From Plantactinospora soyae (lineage in GTDB: Bacteria; Actinomycetota; Actinomycetes; Mycobacteriales; Micromonosporaceae): 64,000 bases of DNA. The position numbers were made by a program, and so were the translations under genes. The stretch lies in assembly GCF_014874095.1 (NCBI RefSeq), contig NZ_JADBEB010000001.1, positions 2,356,001 to 2,420,000 of the forward strand, read 5' to 3'. Positions 1 to 8,668 of the stretch are shown here, one piece after another; positions within the stretch are counted from its first letter, which is position 1, and every line of letters starts with the position of its first letter. Under the pieces are notes generated by a model. The model searched no databases. It was given only the letters and a program-made list of their open reading frames with translations, and was not told the DNA's origin.

Positions 1-1
1 G

Positions 2-1330
2 GCACTGGCCGACTTCGGACTGGCCGTGCTCGCCGAGGCCCGGGACACGGCGATCACCCTGGAGGTGCTCACCCCGGCGTACGCGCCACCGGAGATGTTC
101 CGGCACAGCCCGCCCTCGCCGGCCGTCGACGTGTACGCGCTCTGCGCCACCCTGTACGCCGTGATGCACGGCAAGCCGCCGCGCTGGCAGGCCGACCGGA
201 ACCCGGGGCTGCTCACCCTGCTGGAGCTGTTCACCGAGCCGATCCCGGAACTGCCGGGCGTGCCGACCCGGCTGCTGGACCTACTCCGCTACGGAATGGC
301 CAACGACCCCTCGGACCGACCCTCCGCCGAGCAGCTGCGGGATCTGCTCGCCAGTGTCCCGCTGGAACCGCCGACGGTCGGCGTCGGTCCGTACCCCGGG
401 GTGATGGGTGCCGTACCGGTCTCCGGGATTCCGGTCTCCGGCGGCTCGGTCTCCGGCGGTTCCTGGCCCGGAGGTTCCGGGTCCGACCCGGCTGGCAGCG
501 CGGCCTCCGCGTCCGCCGGCTCGGCCGTGGATGCCGGATCCGGCGGGTCGCCGGGAGTTCCCGCACCCCGGACGCCCACCTCCGGCGCTCCGGTTTCCGG
601 GGTACCGGTCTCAGGTGTACCGGTGTCCGGCGTGCCGACCTCGGGTGGTGCGCCGCCGAACGTCTACCTGTCGAGTTCCTACGCCCCGCCCCCACCCCGG
701 TCCGCCGGCCCGGCCCAGGGCGACGTGCCGCCGGTGCCGCCGCGCCCCAGCCGCCGCCGGTCGCTGTTCTGGTTCCTCGGCGGGCTGGGCGCGATCGTCC
801 TGGTCGCCACTATCGCCGGCGGGTCCTGGTACGCGGCGACCCGGGGACTGCCGGGCCCGTCGCCCAGCGCCAGCCGCAGCGGCACCGCACCGGCCAGCAC
901 GGCCGCCACCCGGGTCTTCCCCGGCACCGGTGGCGTGCTGCGCGGCTGCCTCGTGCCGCTGCCCGGTGGCGCCCGCTGCCCGGTCGAGCTGGAGTGCTTC
1001 GGCCCGGTACGGGTCAGGAGCACCGAGGCGGAGGCCGGGCGACTGCCCTGCACCGGCCGGCACACCTGGGAGTCGTACGCCGAAGGGGATCTGCCGCTCG
1101 GAGTCGACGCGACCGATCACGGGGCGGTGAAGCGGGACGCCACGGTGCGCGGCATCTGCAACGCGAACGTCTTCCGGCTGACCACCACCCTGATCGAGAC
1201 CGAGGGCTGGAAGTTCGAGGTGCTGCCGCCGGCGACCGCCGGTGCGGCCGGTCCGGCCAGCCGGACCTTCCGCTGCCTGGCCGGCAAGGGCGTCGACAAG
1301 CTCACCGGGCCCGCCCTCACCGCCGACTGA
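2..1330 (+). CDS. Membrane serine/threonine protein kinase, N-terminus outside window
   Basis: The window opens inside this gene. The frame is open to the edge and reads A-D-F-G-L-A at nt 8-25, the DFG magnesium-binding motif, followed by T-P-A-Y-A-P-P-E at nt 71-94, the activation segment and APE-type motif. The ATP-binding lobe and the catalytic HRD loop lie upstream. The kinase domain ends near nt 360. A low-complexity linker with P-V-S-G units (nt 400-660) leads to one membrane span (about nt 760-835) and an extracytoplasmic domain with six cysteines. That domain contains C-T-G-R-H-T-W, resembling the septum-formation-type domain seen in other actinobacterial membrane proteins. The following lipoprotein and membrane-protein genes suggest a common sensing role (inference). 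Confidence 0.9.
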   Translation, partial: ALADFGLAVLAEARDTAITLEVLTPAYAPPEMFRHSPPSPAVDVYALCATLYAVMHGKPPRWQADRNPGLLTLLELFTEPIPELPGVPTRLLDLLRYGMANDPSDRPSAEQLRDLLASVPLEPPTVGVGPYPGVMGAVPVSGIPVSGGSVSGGSWPGGSGSDPAGSAASASAGSAVDAGSGGSPGVPAPRTPTSGAPVSGVPVSGVPVSGVPTSGGAPPNVYLSSSYAPPPPRSAGPAQGDVPPVPPRPSRRRSLFWFLGGLGAIVLVATIAGGSWYAATRGLPGPSPSASRSGTAPASTAATRVFPGTGGVLRGCLVPLPGGARCPVELECFGPVRVRSTEAEAGRLPCTGRHTWESYAEGDLPLGVDATDHGAVKRDATVRGICNANVFRLTTTLIETEGWKFEVLPPATAGAAGPASRTFRCLAGKGVDKLTGPALTAD

Positions 1331-1467
1331 CCGCGCGGCGCCGACGGGCGGCAGGACCGTCGGCGGGGTCTCGCCGAGCAGCGGGGAACCCGCTCGGCCG
1401 ATCACCAGAATGGACTCTGCCGGCTACCCTGGGCTTTCGCATCCCGCCCTCAGACCAGGGGCCGCCG

Positions 1468-2409
1468 ATGATCACCGTAACGCTCCGAGGACGTGTCCGA
1501 CTGCTCGCCACGACCACGGCGGTCGTGCTCACCCTGCTGCTCGCCGCCGGTGCCGGCTGCGACAGCCAGCGGGAGCCGGAACTTCCATCGGTCCAGGAGA
1601 AACTCGAGCAGACGCACATTTTCGGCCAGAGCAAGCTGCGGATCGGGGTGGCCACCTACGAGCCGCTGATGGGAGTGCTGGACAACAACAAGCTGGTCGG
1701 CTTCGACATCGACATCGCCCGGTACATCGCGACATCCCTCGGGTACGAGGGGGACAGCGCGATCCAGTTCGTCCACCTCGCCACCGAGGACCGGATCCCC
1801 GCACTCCAGAGCGGCCAGGTGGACATCGTGGTGTCCAGCTTCTCCATCACCGAGGAGCGTCAGAAGCTGGTCAGCTTCGCCGGGCCGTACTTCATCACCA
1901 CGCAGGAGGTGATGGTCCCGGTCGCCATGAAGGACAAGATCCGCACCATCGAGGACCTGCGCAACCCGAACTACCGGGTCTGTGTGGGCGGCGGGTCGAC
2001 CACCGAGGCCGAACTCGAGAAGCACGGGATCAAGACGCTGGTGGTGAAGAACGTCCGGGACTGCGTGGACGGCATGCGGAAGAGGAACCTGTACGACGCG
2101 GTGAGCTCCGACGAGACGATCCTGGCCGGGTTCCGCTCGATGTACCCGACCGAGTTCGAGATCGTCGACCTGCCGTTCGGCACCAGTGAACAACTCGGGG
2201 TCGGAGTACCGATCAGCGACCCCGCACTCCGGGACCTGGTCGCGTACTTCCTGCAGCAGAGCTACCTGACCGGGCGCAGTGGCAGGACCAGCCCGTGGCT
2301 CACCGCGTACCACCAGAACCTGGGTCCCTGGCTCCCCGGCGAGCGGGAGCAACCGCCGCCGCTCGACGTACCCGAGTTGGTGGACTTCGACGACAAGGCA
2401 CCGGTATGA
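1468..2409 (+). CDS. Glutamate/polar amino acid-type solute-binding lipoprotein
   Basis: This 313-residue protein is a bacterial extracellular solute-binding protein of family 3. It has a hydrophobic N-terminal signal ending in A-G-A-G-C, with Cys31 the likely lipidation site, although the lipobox is not canonical. The family signatures G-F-D-I-D-I-A-R-Y and D-I-V-V-S-S-F-S-I-T-E-E-R are clear. The ATG at 1468 is chosen because it places the signal peptide at the start and has A-G-G-G-G about eight bases upstream. Its stop overlaps the next start (ATGA). No ABC permease or ATPase gene is adjacent. It therefore looks like a GlnH-type sensor, comparable to glnX-glnH-pknG of mycobacteria, rather than part of a transporter (inference). 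Confidence 0.88.
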   Translation: MITVTLRGRVRLLATTTAVVLTLLLAAGAGCDSQREPELPSVQEKLEQTHIFGQSKLRIGVATYEPLMGVLDNNKLVGFDIDIARYIATSLGYEGDSAIQFVHLATEDRIPALQSGQVDIVVSSFSITEERQKLVSFAGPYFITTQEVMVPVAMKDKIRTIEDLRNPNYRVCVGGGSTTEAELEKHGIKTLVVKNVRDCVDGMRKRNLYDAVSSDETILAGFRSMYPTEFEIVDLPFGTSEQLGVGVPISDPALRDLVAYFLQQSYLTGRSGRTSPWLTAYHQNLGPWLPGEREQPPPLDVPELVDFDDKAPV

Positions 2410-3596
2410 CCCTGCCCGGCCGGGAGTCGACGGTTCCCCGGGCCGCCGCGCCCGGCGATCCACCGATACCGGACGACCACCCGGGAAGCCGGGCCGGGCC
2501 GCCGGCCGTCGAGCTGCGGTCGAGGGTCGACGAACCGGCGGGTGACGACCGGTCCGGCCCCGACGAGCCGGTGGGCGGCCAGTGGGGAGCGCCGGACCTC
2601 ACCGATCGGAAATCCCGGGCCAGTCAGTCCTTCTGGACCCTGGTGGTCGGGGTACCGGCGATCTTCTCCGTGCTCCGGCTGGGTGTGGAGGCGGGCGGTG
2701 AGTTGCAGACGACGCTGCTGCTCGTCGCGAACGTGAACCCGGTCAACCTGGCCGCGGCGCTGGTCACCACGGCGGCCCGGCTGTTCTCCGCCGGCCTGGT
2801 GGCGATCTTCGCGATCGGGGCGGCGCTGGCGGCCAGCGCCACCGCCGCCCCGACGCACTGGATCGGACGGCACCCGCCGCTCTTCGCCCGCTGGCGGGCG
2901 ATCAGCCCGACCTGGCTGGTCGTCGCCAGCTTCGCCGTGGCGCTCGCCACCTGGCCGATCCTCTACCTGCCACTGCTGCTGCCCGCGCTCGCCGCCGCCC
3001 TCCAGTTCGGTCCGGACCGGCTGGACGAGCGCCGCGTCCCCCGGCTGCTGCTGCTCGGCGGGCTGCTGGCCGGCTACACGTACCTGATGCTGCCGACCCT
3101 CTGGGACGCGTGGCAGCAGCGGGAGGTCTTCGCGGTGCTGGTGATCGCGGCACCGCCGGTGCTGGCGCTCTTCGTCTCCGGACCGATCCCCCCGATCGTC
3201 GCGCGCCCGCTCGCCATGACGGCCCAACTGGCCGTGCTGGCGATGCTCTGCTGGGCCGCCCTACCGGTGATCACCACTCCGGTACTGCCGTTGACCGTCA
3301 CCACGGTCCGGGCCGACGCGGGCGCCGACGGTACCGAGGACATCCGGGGCCACGTGATCACAGTGGACGACGTCAGCACCGTGATCCTCCAGGAGCGCGG
3401 CGGGGTGCGGTACGTGCCGGTCGGCCGGGTCGAGGCGCAGGTGCTCTGCCCGACCGAGGGGGAACTGCCCCGGTACCGGCTGCGGGTCCGGGACTTCCAC
3501 GTCGAGGACTCGCTGCTGGAGGGGATGGGCCGGCGGGTACGCCCGGTCACCCGGGTCGACGCGGCGTGCCGGGCGACGGCGTCCACCACGCGTTGA
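2406..3596 (+). CDS. Multi-pass membrane protein with extracytoplasmic C-terminal domain
   Basis: This 396-residue protein starts in the ATGA overlap with the solute-binding protein gene. A charged, proline-rich cytoplasmic N-terminus of about 75 residues precedes six or seven hydrophobic segments between residues 80 and 300. A soluble C-terminal tail of about 90 residues follows, containing two cysteines (V-L-C-P-T-E-G and D-A-A-C-R-A). I do not recognise a named family. The coupled translation with a lone binding protein, downstream of a kinase, argues for a role in relaying ligand occupancy across the membrane, like mycobacterial GlnX (inference, no sequence match asserted). It ends only 17 bases from the convergent acyl-CoA dehydrogenase gene. 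Confidence 0.75.
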   Translation: MTLPGRESTVPRAAAPGDPPIPDDHPGSRAGPPAVELRSRVDEPAGDDRSGPDEPVGGQWGAPDLTDRKSRASQSFWTLVVGVPAIFSVLRLGVEAGGELQTTLLLVANVNPVNLAAALVTTAARLFSAGLVAIFAIGAALAASATAAPTHWIGRHPPLFARWRAISPTWLVVASFAVALATWPILYLPLLLPALAAALQFGPDRLDERRVPRLLLLGGLLAGYTYLMLPTLWDAWQQREVFAVLVIAAPPVLALFVSGPIPPIVARPLAMTAQLAVLAMLCWAALPVITTPVLPLTVTTVRADAGADGTEDIRGHVITVDDVSTVILQERGGVRYVPVGRVEAQVLCPTEGELPRYRLRVRDFHVEDSLLEGMGRRVRPVTRVDAACRATASTTR

Positions 3597-3613
3597 GCCG
3601 TACGCCCTGCCGT

Positions 3614-4894
3614 TCAGTAGGCCTTCGGCTGGCGCAGCACGTGCTGGGCGACGAAGTTGAGGATCATCTCCCGGCTGACCGGTGCGATCCGGCCGGCCCG
3701 TACCGCGCCGAGCAGGGTGGCGACGCCGTACTCCGTCGTCATGCCGTTGCCGCCGTGGACCTGGATCGCGGTGTCGACGGCCAGCGCCGACGCCTCGGCC
3801 GAGGCGTACTTGGCCAGGTTGGCGGCCACCCCAGCCTCGGCGTCCCGGCCGGCGTCGTACAGGGTGGCGGCCTTGGCGATCATCAACCGGGCCAGTTCCA
3901 GCTGTACGGCGGCGTGCGCCAGCGGGTGCGAGACGCCCTGGTGGGCGCCGATCGGCCGACCCCAGACCTGTCGGCTCGCGGTGTAGGTGGAGGCGCGCTC
4001 GATGGCGTACCGGGCGGTGCCGGCGGCCATCGCCGCGACGGTGATCCGCTCCGGGTTCAACCCGGCGAAGAGTGCGGGAAGCCCGGCGGCGAGCCCGCTG
4101 CGGTAGTCCGCCCCGCTGTCGCTGCCGAGCAGGGCGTCGGCGGGCAGCCGGACGTCGTCGAGATAGAGCAGCCACTGGTTCTCCGGAGACACGATCTCCA
4201 TCTCCAGTTTCGACCGGGTCAGCCCGGGTGCGTCCGTCGGGACGATGAACAGTGCCGGCTTGAGCCGGTCACCGGCCGCGCCGCCGCGAGCTGTCGACCC
4301 GGCGGCGCCGCCCCGGCCCGTCAACCCGGGCGATGCGGCGGAGCCGTCGGACCGGTCGGCGGCCTCCGGCTCGTCGTCGGCTACCCGGGCGACCACCAGG
4401 ACGTACGGTGCCTCGTCCACGCCGGAGATGAAGCACTTGCGGCCGGAGAGCGTCCAACCGTCGCCGTCGCGGCGGGCGACGGTGCCGAGGCGGTGGAAGT
4501 TCGAGCCCGCCTCGGGTTCGGTGATCGCGAAGACCATCTTCAGCGACCCGTCGGCGAAGCCCGGCAGGAACCGTCGGCGCTGTGCCTGCGTGCCGTGCCG
4601 ACCGATCACCGTCGCCGCGATCGCCGGCGAGACCACGAGCAGCAGCAGCGGGCAGCCGGCCGCGGCCAGCTCCTCGCAGACGATGGAGAGTTCGGTGATT
4701 CCGCCGCCTCCGCCGCCGTACTCGGCCGGGATGTTGACGCCGAGGTAGCCGAGCCGGCCCGCCTCGTCCCACAGCTCGGTGGTGTGCCCGCCGGACTTCG
4801 CCTTGGCGACGAAGTACCCGTGGCCGTAGCGCCGGCCCAGCGACGCGACGGCGTCGCGGAGCTGTTGCTGCTCGGAGGTGAGGTCGAAGTCCAT
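3614..4894 (-). CDS. Acyl-CoA dehydrogenase (last gene of the catabolic operon)
   Basis: This 426-residue flavoprotein oxidises acyl-CoA to enoyl-CoA with FAD. It begins M-D-F-D-L-T-S-E-Q-Q, typical of the family. The flavin and substrate signature F-A-I-T-E-P-E-A-G-S-N is present, and the C-terminal N-G-M-T-T-E-Y segment carries Glu at the catalytic-base position of medium-chain-type enzymes. A Gly/Ala/Ser-rich insert (about residues 210-235) interrupts the middle beta domain, a common low-complexity expansion in high-GC genomes. The start lies 60 bases after the carboxylase alpha-subunit stop, so it is probably co-transcribed. Similar pairs of fadE genes flank accD2-accA2 in mycobacteria, which supports a role in branched-chain or terpenoid acyl-CoA breakdown (inference). 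Confidence 0.9.
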   Translation of the reverse strand: MDFDLTSEQQQLRDAVASLGRRYGHGYFVAKAKSGGHTTELWDEAGRLGYLGVNIPAEYGGGGGGITELSIVCEELAAAGCPLLLLVVSPAIAATVIGRHGTQAQRRRFLPGFADGSLKMVFAITEPEAGSNFHRLGTVARRDGDGWTLSGRKCFISGVDEAPYVLVVARVADDEPEAADRSDGSAASPGLTGRGGAAGSTARGGAAGDRLKPALFIVPTDAPGLTRSKLEMEIVSPENQWLLYLDDVRLPADALLGSDSGADYRSGLAAGLPALFAGLNPERITVAAMAAGTARYAIERASTYTASRQVWGRPIGAHQGVSHPLAHAAVQLELARLMIAKAATLYDAGRDAEAGVAANLAKYASAEASALAVDTAIQVHGGNGMTTEYGVATLLGAVRAGRIAPVSREMILNFVAQHVLRQPKAY

Positions 4895-4954
4895 CAGGGG
4901 CGCCTTCCCTATGCAGACGGGTGTCCGGGCCGGTTCCGTGGCTCGGGGACGGGA

Positions 4955-6979
4955 CTATCCGGGCGTGAGAACGGCGAGCACCGCGCCGGTCTCCACCTGG
5001 GCACCTTCGCCGATCGGCAGCTCCGCGACCGTGCCCGCGACCGGGGCGTGCACGGGGTGTTCGAGCTTCATCGCCTCCAGCGTGAGCAGGAGCTCACCGG
5101 CGTCGACCCGTTGCCCGGCGACGACGAGCACCCGGCTGACCATGCCGGGCAGCGGCGCCAGCAACGAGCCCTCGGGCACCTCCGGCACGGGCTCGGAAAA
5201 CCGGGGGCGCTCGGCCAGCGCGACGGCACCCTCGGGACCGTCCACGAAGGAGACCCCGGCGACCCGGTGTACGGCGAAGTCGAGTCGTACCCCGTCGACC
5301 TCCAGTACCGTGCCGGACGGCTCCGCCCGCAGCACCGTCACCGTCACCGTCGGATGGTCGACCGGGGCGTCGGCGTCGGCGTCGGTCGCCGTACCACCGG
5401 TGGGTTCGGGGCGGACCCACCAGGTGACCAGTTCGCCGGAGCGGCCGAGCCGGTAGCCGATCTCGACCGGGCCGGACGGGCAGTCGTACCCGATGGTCTG
5501 TGGTCCGGTCGGCACGTTGCGCCAGCCGGACGGCAGCGCGGCCAGCACCGGCGCGGCGGCCCGGCGGGCGGCGGCGCCGGCCAGCGCGGCGGCCAGGCAG
5601 GAGAGCCGGAGCCCGTCGACCGAGGTCAGCAGCGGGGCGAAGACCTCCGGATGCCGGTCGAGGAAGCCGGTGTCGATCTCGCCAGCCAGGTACGCCGGAT
5701 GGCGCAGCACCCGGACCAGCAGGTCCCGGTTGGTGGTCACGCCGTGCAGCCGAGCCCTGGTGAGGGCGGTCCCGAGCAACCGGGCCGCCTCGGTCCGGGT
5801 CGGCGCCCAGGCGATCAGTTTGGCGACCATGGAGTCGTAGTGCACCCCGACGACGGAGCCGTCCCGCACCCCGGAGTCCAGCCGTAACCCGGAATCGTTC
5901 CGCGCCTCGGGACGGAACTGCGTGCTCACCCCCGGTACGGCGAACCGGTGCAGCGTGCCGGTGGCCGGCAGCCAGTCGGCGGCCGGGTCCTCGGCACAGA
6001 GCCGTACCTCGATGGCGTGCCCGGCCACCGGCGGGGCCGACGCCGGCAGCGCGCCGCCCTCGGCGACCAGCAGTTGCAGCCCGACCAGGTCGGTGCCGGT
6101 GACGCACTCGGTGACGGCGTGCTCGACCTGGAGCCGGGTGTTCATCTCCAGGAAGTAGAAGTCGCCGGACGGGTCCACCACGAACTCGACGGTGCCCGCT
6201 CCCAGGTAGCCGACGGCCCGGGCCGCCGCCACCGCCGCCGTGGTCAGCGCGGACCGGAGTTCCGGGGTGACCGCCGTCGAGGGAGCATCCTCGATGATCT
6301 TCTGGTGTCGGCGCTGGATCGAACACTCCCGCTCGCCGAACGAGAGCACGGCGCCGTGCGCGTCGGCGAGGATCTGCACCTCGATGTGCCGGGCCCGCTC
6401 GACGTACCGCTCGACGAAGACCGTGCCGTCGCCGAATGAGGCGGTCGCCTCCCGCCGGGCCGACGCCATCGCCTCGGCGAGGTCCGCCGGGGCCCGGACG
6501 ATCCGCATGCCGCGCCCACCACCACCCGCCGCCGCCTTGACCAGTACCGGGAACGCGTCGACCCGGCCCGGATCGGTGTACGTCGGCAGCATCGGCACTC
6601 CGGCGTCGGCCAGCAGTTCCTTCGCCGCGATCTTGTCGCCCATCGCCGCGATCGCCTTGGCGGACGGGCCGACCCAGACAAGTCCGGCGTCGAGGACAGC
6701 CTCGGCGAATCCGGCGTGCTCGGCGAGGAAGCCGTAGCCGGGGTGCACCGCGTCGGCCCCGGTCCGGACGGCCGCCGCGACGAGCAGGTCGACCCGGAGG
6801 TACGTCTCGGCCGGTGTGGCGCCGGGCAGGCGTACCGCGACGTCGGCGTCGGCGACGTACGGGGAGTCGGCGTCCGGGTCGGCGTACACGGCGACGGTCT
6901 CGATGCCGCGCGCCCGGCAGGTGGCGATGACCCGGCGGGCGATCTCGCCCCGGTTCGCCACCAGAAGTCTGCGGATCAT
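4955..6979 (-). CDS. Acyl-CoA carboxylase alpha subunit (biotin carboxylase + biotin carrier)
   Basis: This 674-residue fused subunit carboxylates biotin using ATP and bicarbonate and carries the biotin to the carboxyltransferase. The biotin carboxylase domain starts R-R-L-L-V-A-N-R-G-E-I-A and includes a Gly-rich ATP-grasp loop, A-A-A-G-G-G-G-R-G-M, and the E-M-N-T-R-L-Q-V-E-H-A-V-T-E signature. A linker domain follows. The C-terminal carrier has E-A-M-K-L, with Lys638 as the biotinylation site. A GGAGGG ribosome site lies about eight bases before the ATG. The beta subunit gene is immediately upstream in the same direction, separated only by a 52-bp palindromic repeat. The likely substrate is methylcrotonyl-, geranyl- or a related acyl-CoA; the sequence does not decide between them. 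Confidence 0.93.
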   Translation of the reverse strand: MIRRLLVANRGEIARRVIATCRARGIETVAVYADPDADSPYVADADVAVRLPGATPAETYLRVDLLVAAAVRTGADAVHPGYGFLAEHAGFAEAVLDAGLVWVGPSAKAIAAMGDKIAAKELLADAGVPMLPTYTDPGRVDAFPVLVKAAAGGGGRGMRIVRAPADLAEAMASARREATASFGDGTVFVERYVERARHIEVQILADAHGAVLSFGERECSIQRRHQKIIEDAPSTAVTPELRSALTTAAVAAARAVGYLGAGTVEFVVDPSGDFYFLEMNTRLQVEHAVTECVTGTDLVGLQLLVAEGGALPASAPPVAGHAIEVRLCAEDPAADWLPATGTLHRFAVPGVSTQFRPEARNDSGLRLDSGVRDGSVVGVHYDSMVAKLIAWAPTRTEAARLLGTALTRARLHGVTTNRDLLVRVLRHPAYLAGEIDTGFLDRHPEVFAPLLTSVDGLRLSCLAAALAGAAARRAAAPVLAALPSGWRNVPTGPQTIGYDCPSGPVEIGYRLGRSGELVTWWVRPEPTGGTATDADADAPVDHPTVTVTVLRAEPSGTVLEVDGVRLDFAVHRVAGVSFVDGPEGAVALAERPRFSEPVPEVPEGSLLAPLPGMVSRVLVVAGQRVDAGELLLTLEAMKLEHPVHAPVAGTVAELPIGEGAQVETGAVLAVLTPG

Positions 6980-7008
6980 CCGCGGCTCCCTCCTTGAGGT
7001 TTGGGGTG

Positions 7009-7060
7009 TTAGGAGGGGGCCCTTCTTCTACAGAAAACGATAGGAAGGGGCCCTTCCTTG
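7009..7060. repeat. 52-bp interrupted palindrome, copy 1 (intercistronic)
   Basis: Two 20-bp arms (7009-7028 and 7041-7060), each centred on GGGGCCC, are separated by the 12-bp spacer TACAGAAAACGA. A second copy with the same 20-12-20 layout lies at 34019-34070. The element fits exactly between the stop of the carboxylase beta-subunit gene (7065) and the start of the alpha-subunit gene (6979), so transcripts of the operon must cross it. It could act as a transcript-stabilising or partially terminating hairpin, or be a small non-autonomous mobile repeat. Confidence 0.85.
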
Positions 7061-7064
7061 CATG

Positions 7065-8666
7065 TCACATTCGGAAGACGCCGAAGGTGTCGGCGCCGCT
7101 GACCGGTGCACTGTGGACGGCGGAGAGGCAGAGCCCGAGGACGGTACGGGTGTCCCGGGGGTCGATGACGCCGTCGTCGAAGAGGCGTCCGGAGAGGAAG
7201 AGCGCGCCCGACTCCGACTCGACCTGCTGCTCCACCATCATCCGCATCGCGGTGTCGGAGTCGGCGTCGTACGGCCGGCCCTTCGCCTCGGCGGCCTGTC
7301 GGGCGACGATCGACAGCACTCCGGCGAGCTGTGCCGGCCCCATCACCGCCGACTTGGCGTTCGGCCAGGTGAAGAGGAATCGAGGGTCGTACGCCCGCCC
7401 GCACATGCCGTAGTTGCCGGCCCCGTACGACGCGCCGAGGTTGACGGTCAGGTGCGGCACGGTCGAGTTCGAGACAGCGTTGATCATCAGTGCGCCGTGC
7501 TTGATGATGCCGCGCTGCTCGTACTCGGTGCCGACCATGTAGCCGGTGGTGTTCTGGAGGAAGAGCAGGGGTGTCGCGGCGACGTTGGCGAGCTGGATGA
7601 ACTGGGCGGCCTTCTGGGCCTCCTCGGAGAAGAGCACTCCCCGGGCGTTCGCCAGTACGCCGACCGGCCGGCCGTGCAGTTCCGCCCAGCCGGTCACCAG
7701 GGCGGTCCCGTAGCCGGGCTTGAACTCGTCGAACTCGGAGCCGTCGACGATCCGGGCCAGCACCTCGCGGGGGTCGAACGGCACCCGCAGGTCGGTGCCG
7801 GCGATCCCGAGCAGTTCCTCGGGGTCGTACCTCGGTGGGGCGGGCCGGGTGGTCCGGGCCGGTGGGCCGTGCTTGCGCCAGTTCAGCCGGCGTACGCACT
7901 GTCGGGCCAGCCGCAGGCCGTCGCGCTCGTCGGTGGCGAGAAAGTCGGCCAGTCCGGAGGTGCCGGCGTGCATGGCGGCACCGCCCAGCGACTCGTCGTC
8001 GGCGTCCTCCCCGGTCGCCATCTTGACCAGTGGCGGTCCGGCCAGGAACACCTTGGCCCGCTCCCGGACCATGATCGTGTAGTCGGACATGCCCGGCACG
8101 TACGCCCCACCGGCTGTCGCCGTGCCGAACACCACCGAGACGGTCGGGATCCGGGCCGCGGAGAGCCGGGTCAGGTCGCGGAACACCCGGCCACCGGGGA
8201 TGAAGATCTCCGACTGGCTGGCCAGGTCCGCCCCACCGGACTCGACCAGGTTGATCATCGGCAGCCGGTTCGCGAACGCGATCTCGCCGGCCCGCTGGGT
8301 CTTCTTCAACGAGTACGGGTTGACCGCGCCGCCGCGTACCGTCGGGTCGTTGGCGACGACCACGCACTCGACGCCCTCGACCACACCGATTCCGGTGACG
8401 ACGCTGGCGCCGATCGGAAAGTCGGTGCCCCAGCCGGCGACCGGGGAGAGTTCCAGGAACGGGGCGTCCCGGTCGAGCAGCAGCTCGATCCGTTCCCGGG
8501 GCAGCAGTTTGCCCCGCGCGTGGTGCCGGGCCACGTACTTCTCCCCGCCACCGCCCCGGGCGGCGTCCAGCGCCGCGTCCAGGTCGTCGAGCCGGGCCAG
8601 CATCGCCGTCCGGTTCTCCTGGTACGCCGGACCGGCCGGATCGACGACGGTGCGCAGCACGCTCAC
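7065..8666 (-). CDS. Acyl-CoA carboxylase beta subunit (carboxyltransferase)
   Basis: This 533-residue protein transfers the carboxyl group from biotin to an acyl-CoA. Both crotonase-like halves are visible. The N-terminal part contains R-G-K-L-L-P-R-E-R-I, and the C-terminal half contains G-A-S-Y-G-A-G-N-Y-G-M-C-G. The latter is the oxyanion and acyl-CoA region shared with methylcrotonyl-CoA carboxylase beta (MccB/LiuB) and mycobacterial AccD1/AccD2. The GTG start lies two bases downstream of the preceding dehydrogenase stop, so the genes are translationally close. The resemblance to the methylcrotonyl or geranyl type, rather than the propionyl type, comes from the G-A-G-N-Y-G-M-C-G signature and the operon partners. 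Substrate assignment remains an inference. Confidence 0.92.
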   Translation of the reverse strand: MSVLRTVVDPAGPAYQENRTAMLARLDDLDAALDAARGGGGEKYVARHHARGKLLPRERIELLLDRDAPFLELSPVAGWGTDFPIGASVVTGIGVVEGVECVVVANDPTVRGGAVNPYSLKKTQRAGEIAFANRLPMINLVESGGADLASQSEIFIPGGRVFRDLTRLSAARIPTVSVVFGTATAGGAYVPGMSDYTIMVRERAKVFLAGPPLVKMATGEDADDESLGGAAMHAGTSGLADFLATDERDGLRLARQCVRRLNWRKHGPPARTTRPAPPRYDPEELLGIAGTDLRVPFDPREVLARIVDGSEFDEFKPGYGTALVTGWAELHGRPVGVLANARGVLFSEEAQKAAQFIQLANVAATPLLFLQNTTGYMVGTEYEQRGIIKHGALMINAVSNSTVPHLTVNLGASYGAGNYGMCGRAYDPRFLFTWPNAKSAVMGPAQLAGVLSIVARQAAEAKGRPYDADSDTAMRMMVEQQVESESGALFLSGRLFDDGVIDPRDTRTVLGLCLSAVHSAPVSGADTFGVFRM

Positions 8667-8668
8667 GA

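Noticed and set aside
3110-5887. Very long open frame antisense to the dehydrogenase and carboxylase genes
   Set aside because: High-GC genes leave open frames on the other strand; composition is Arg/Gly/Pro-rich with no family features, while the minus-strand genes have clear motifs.
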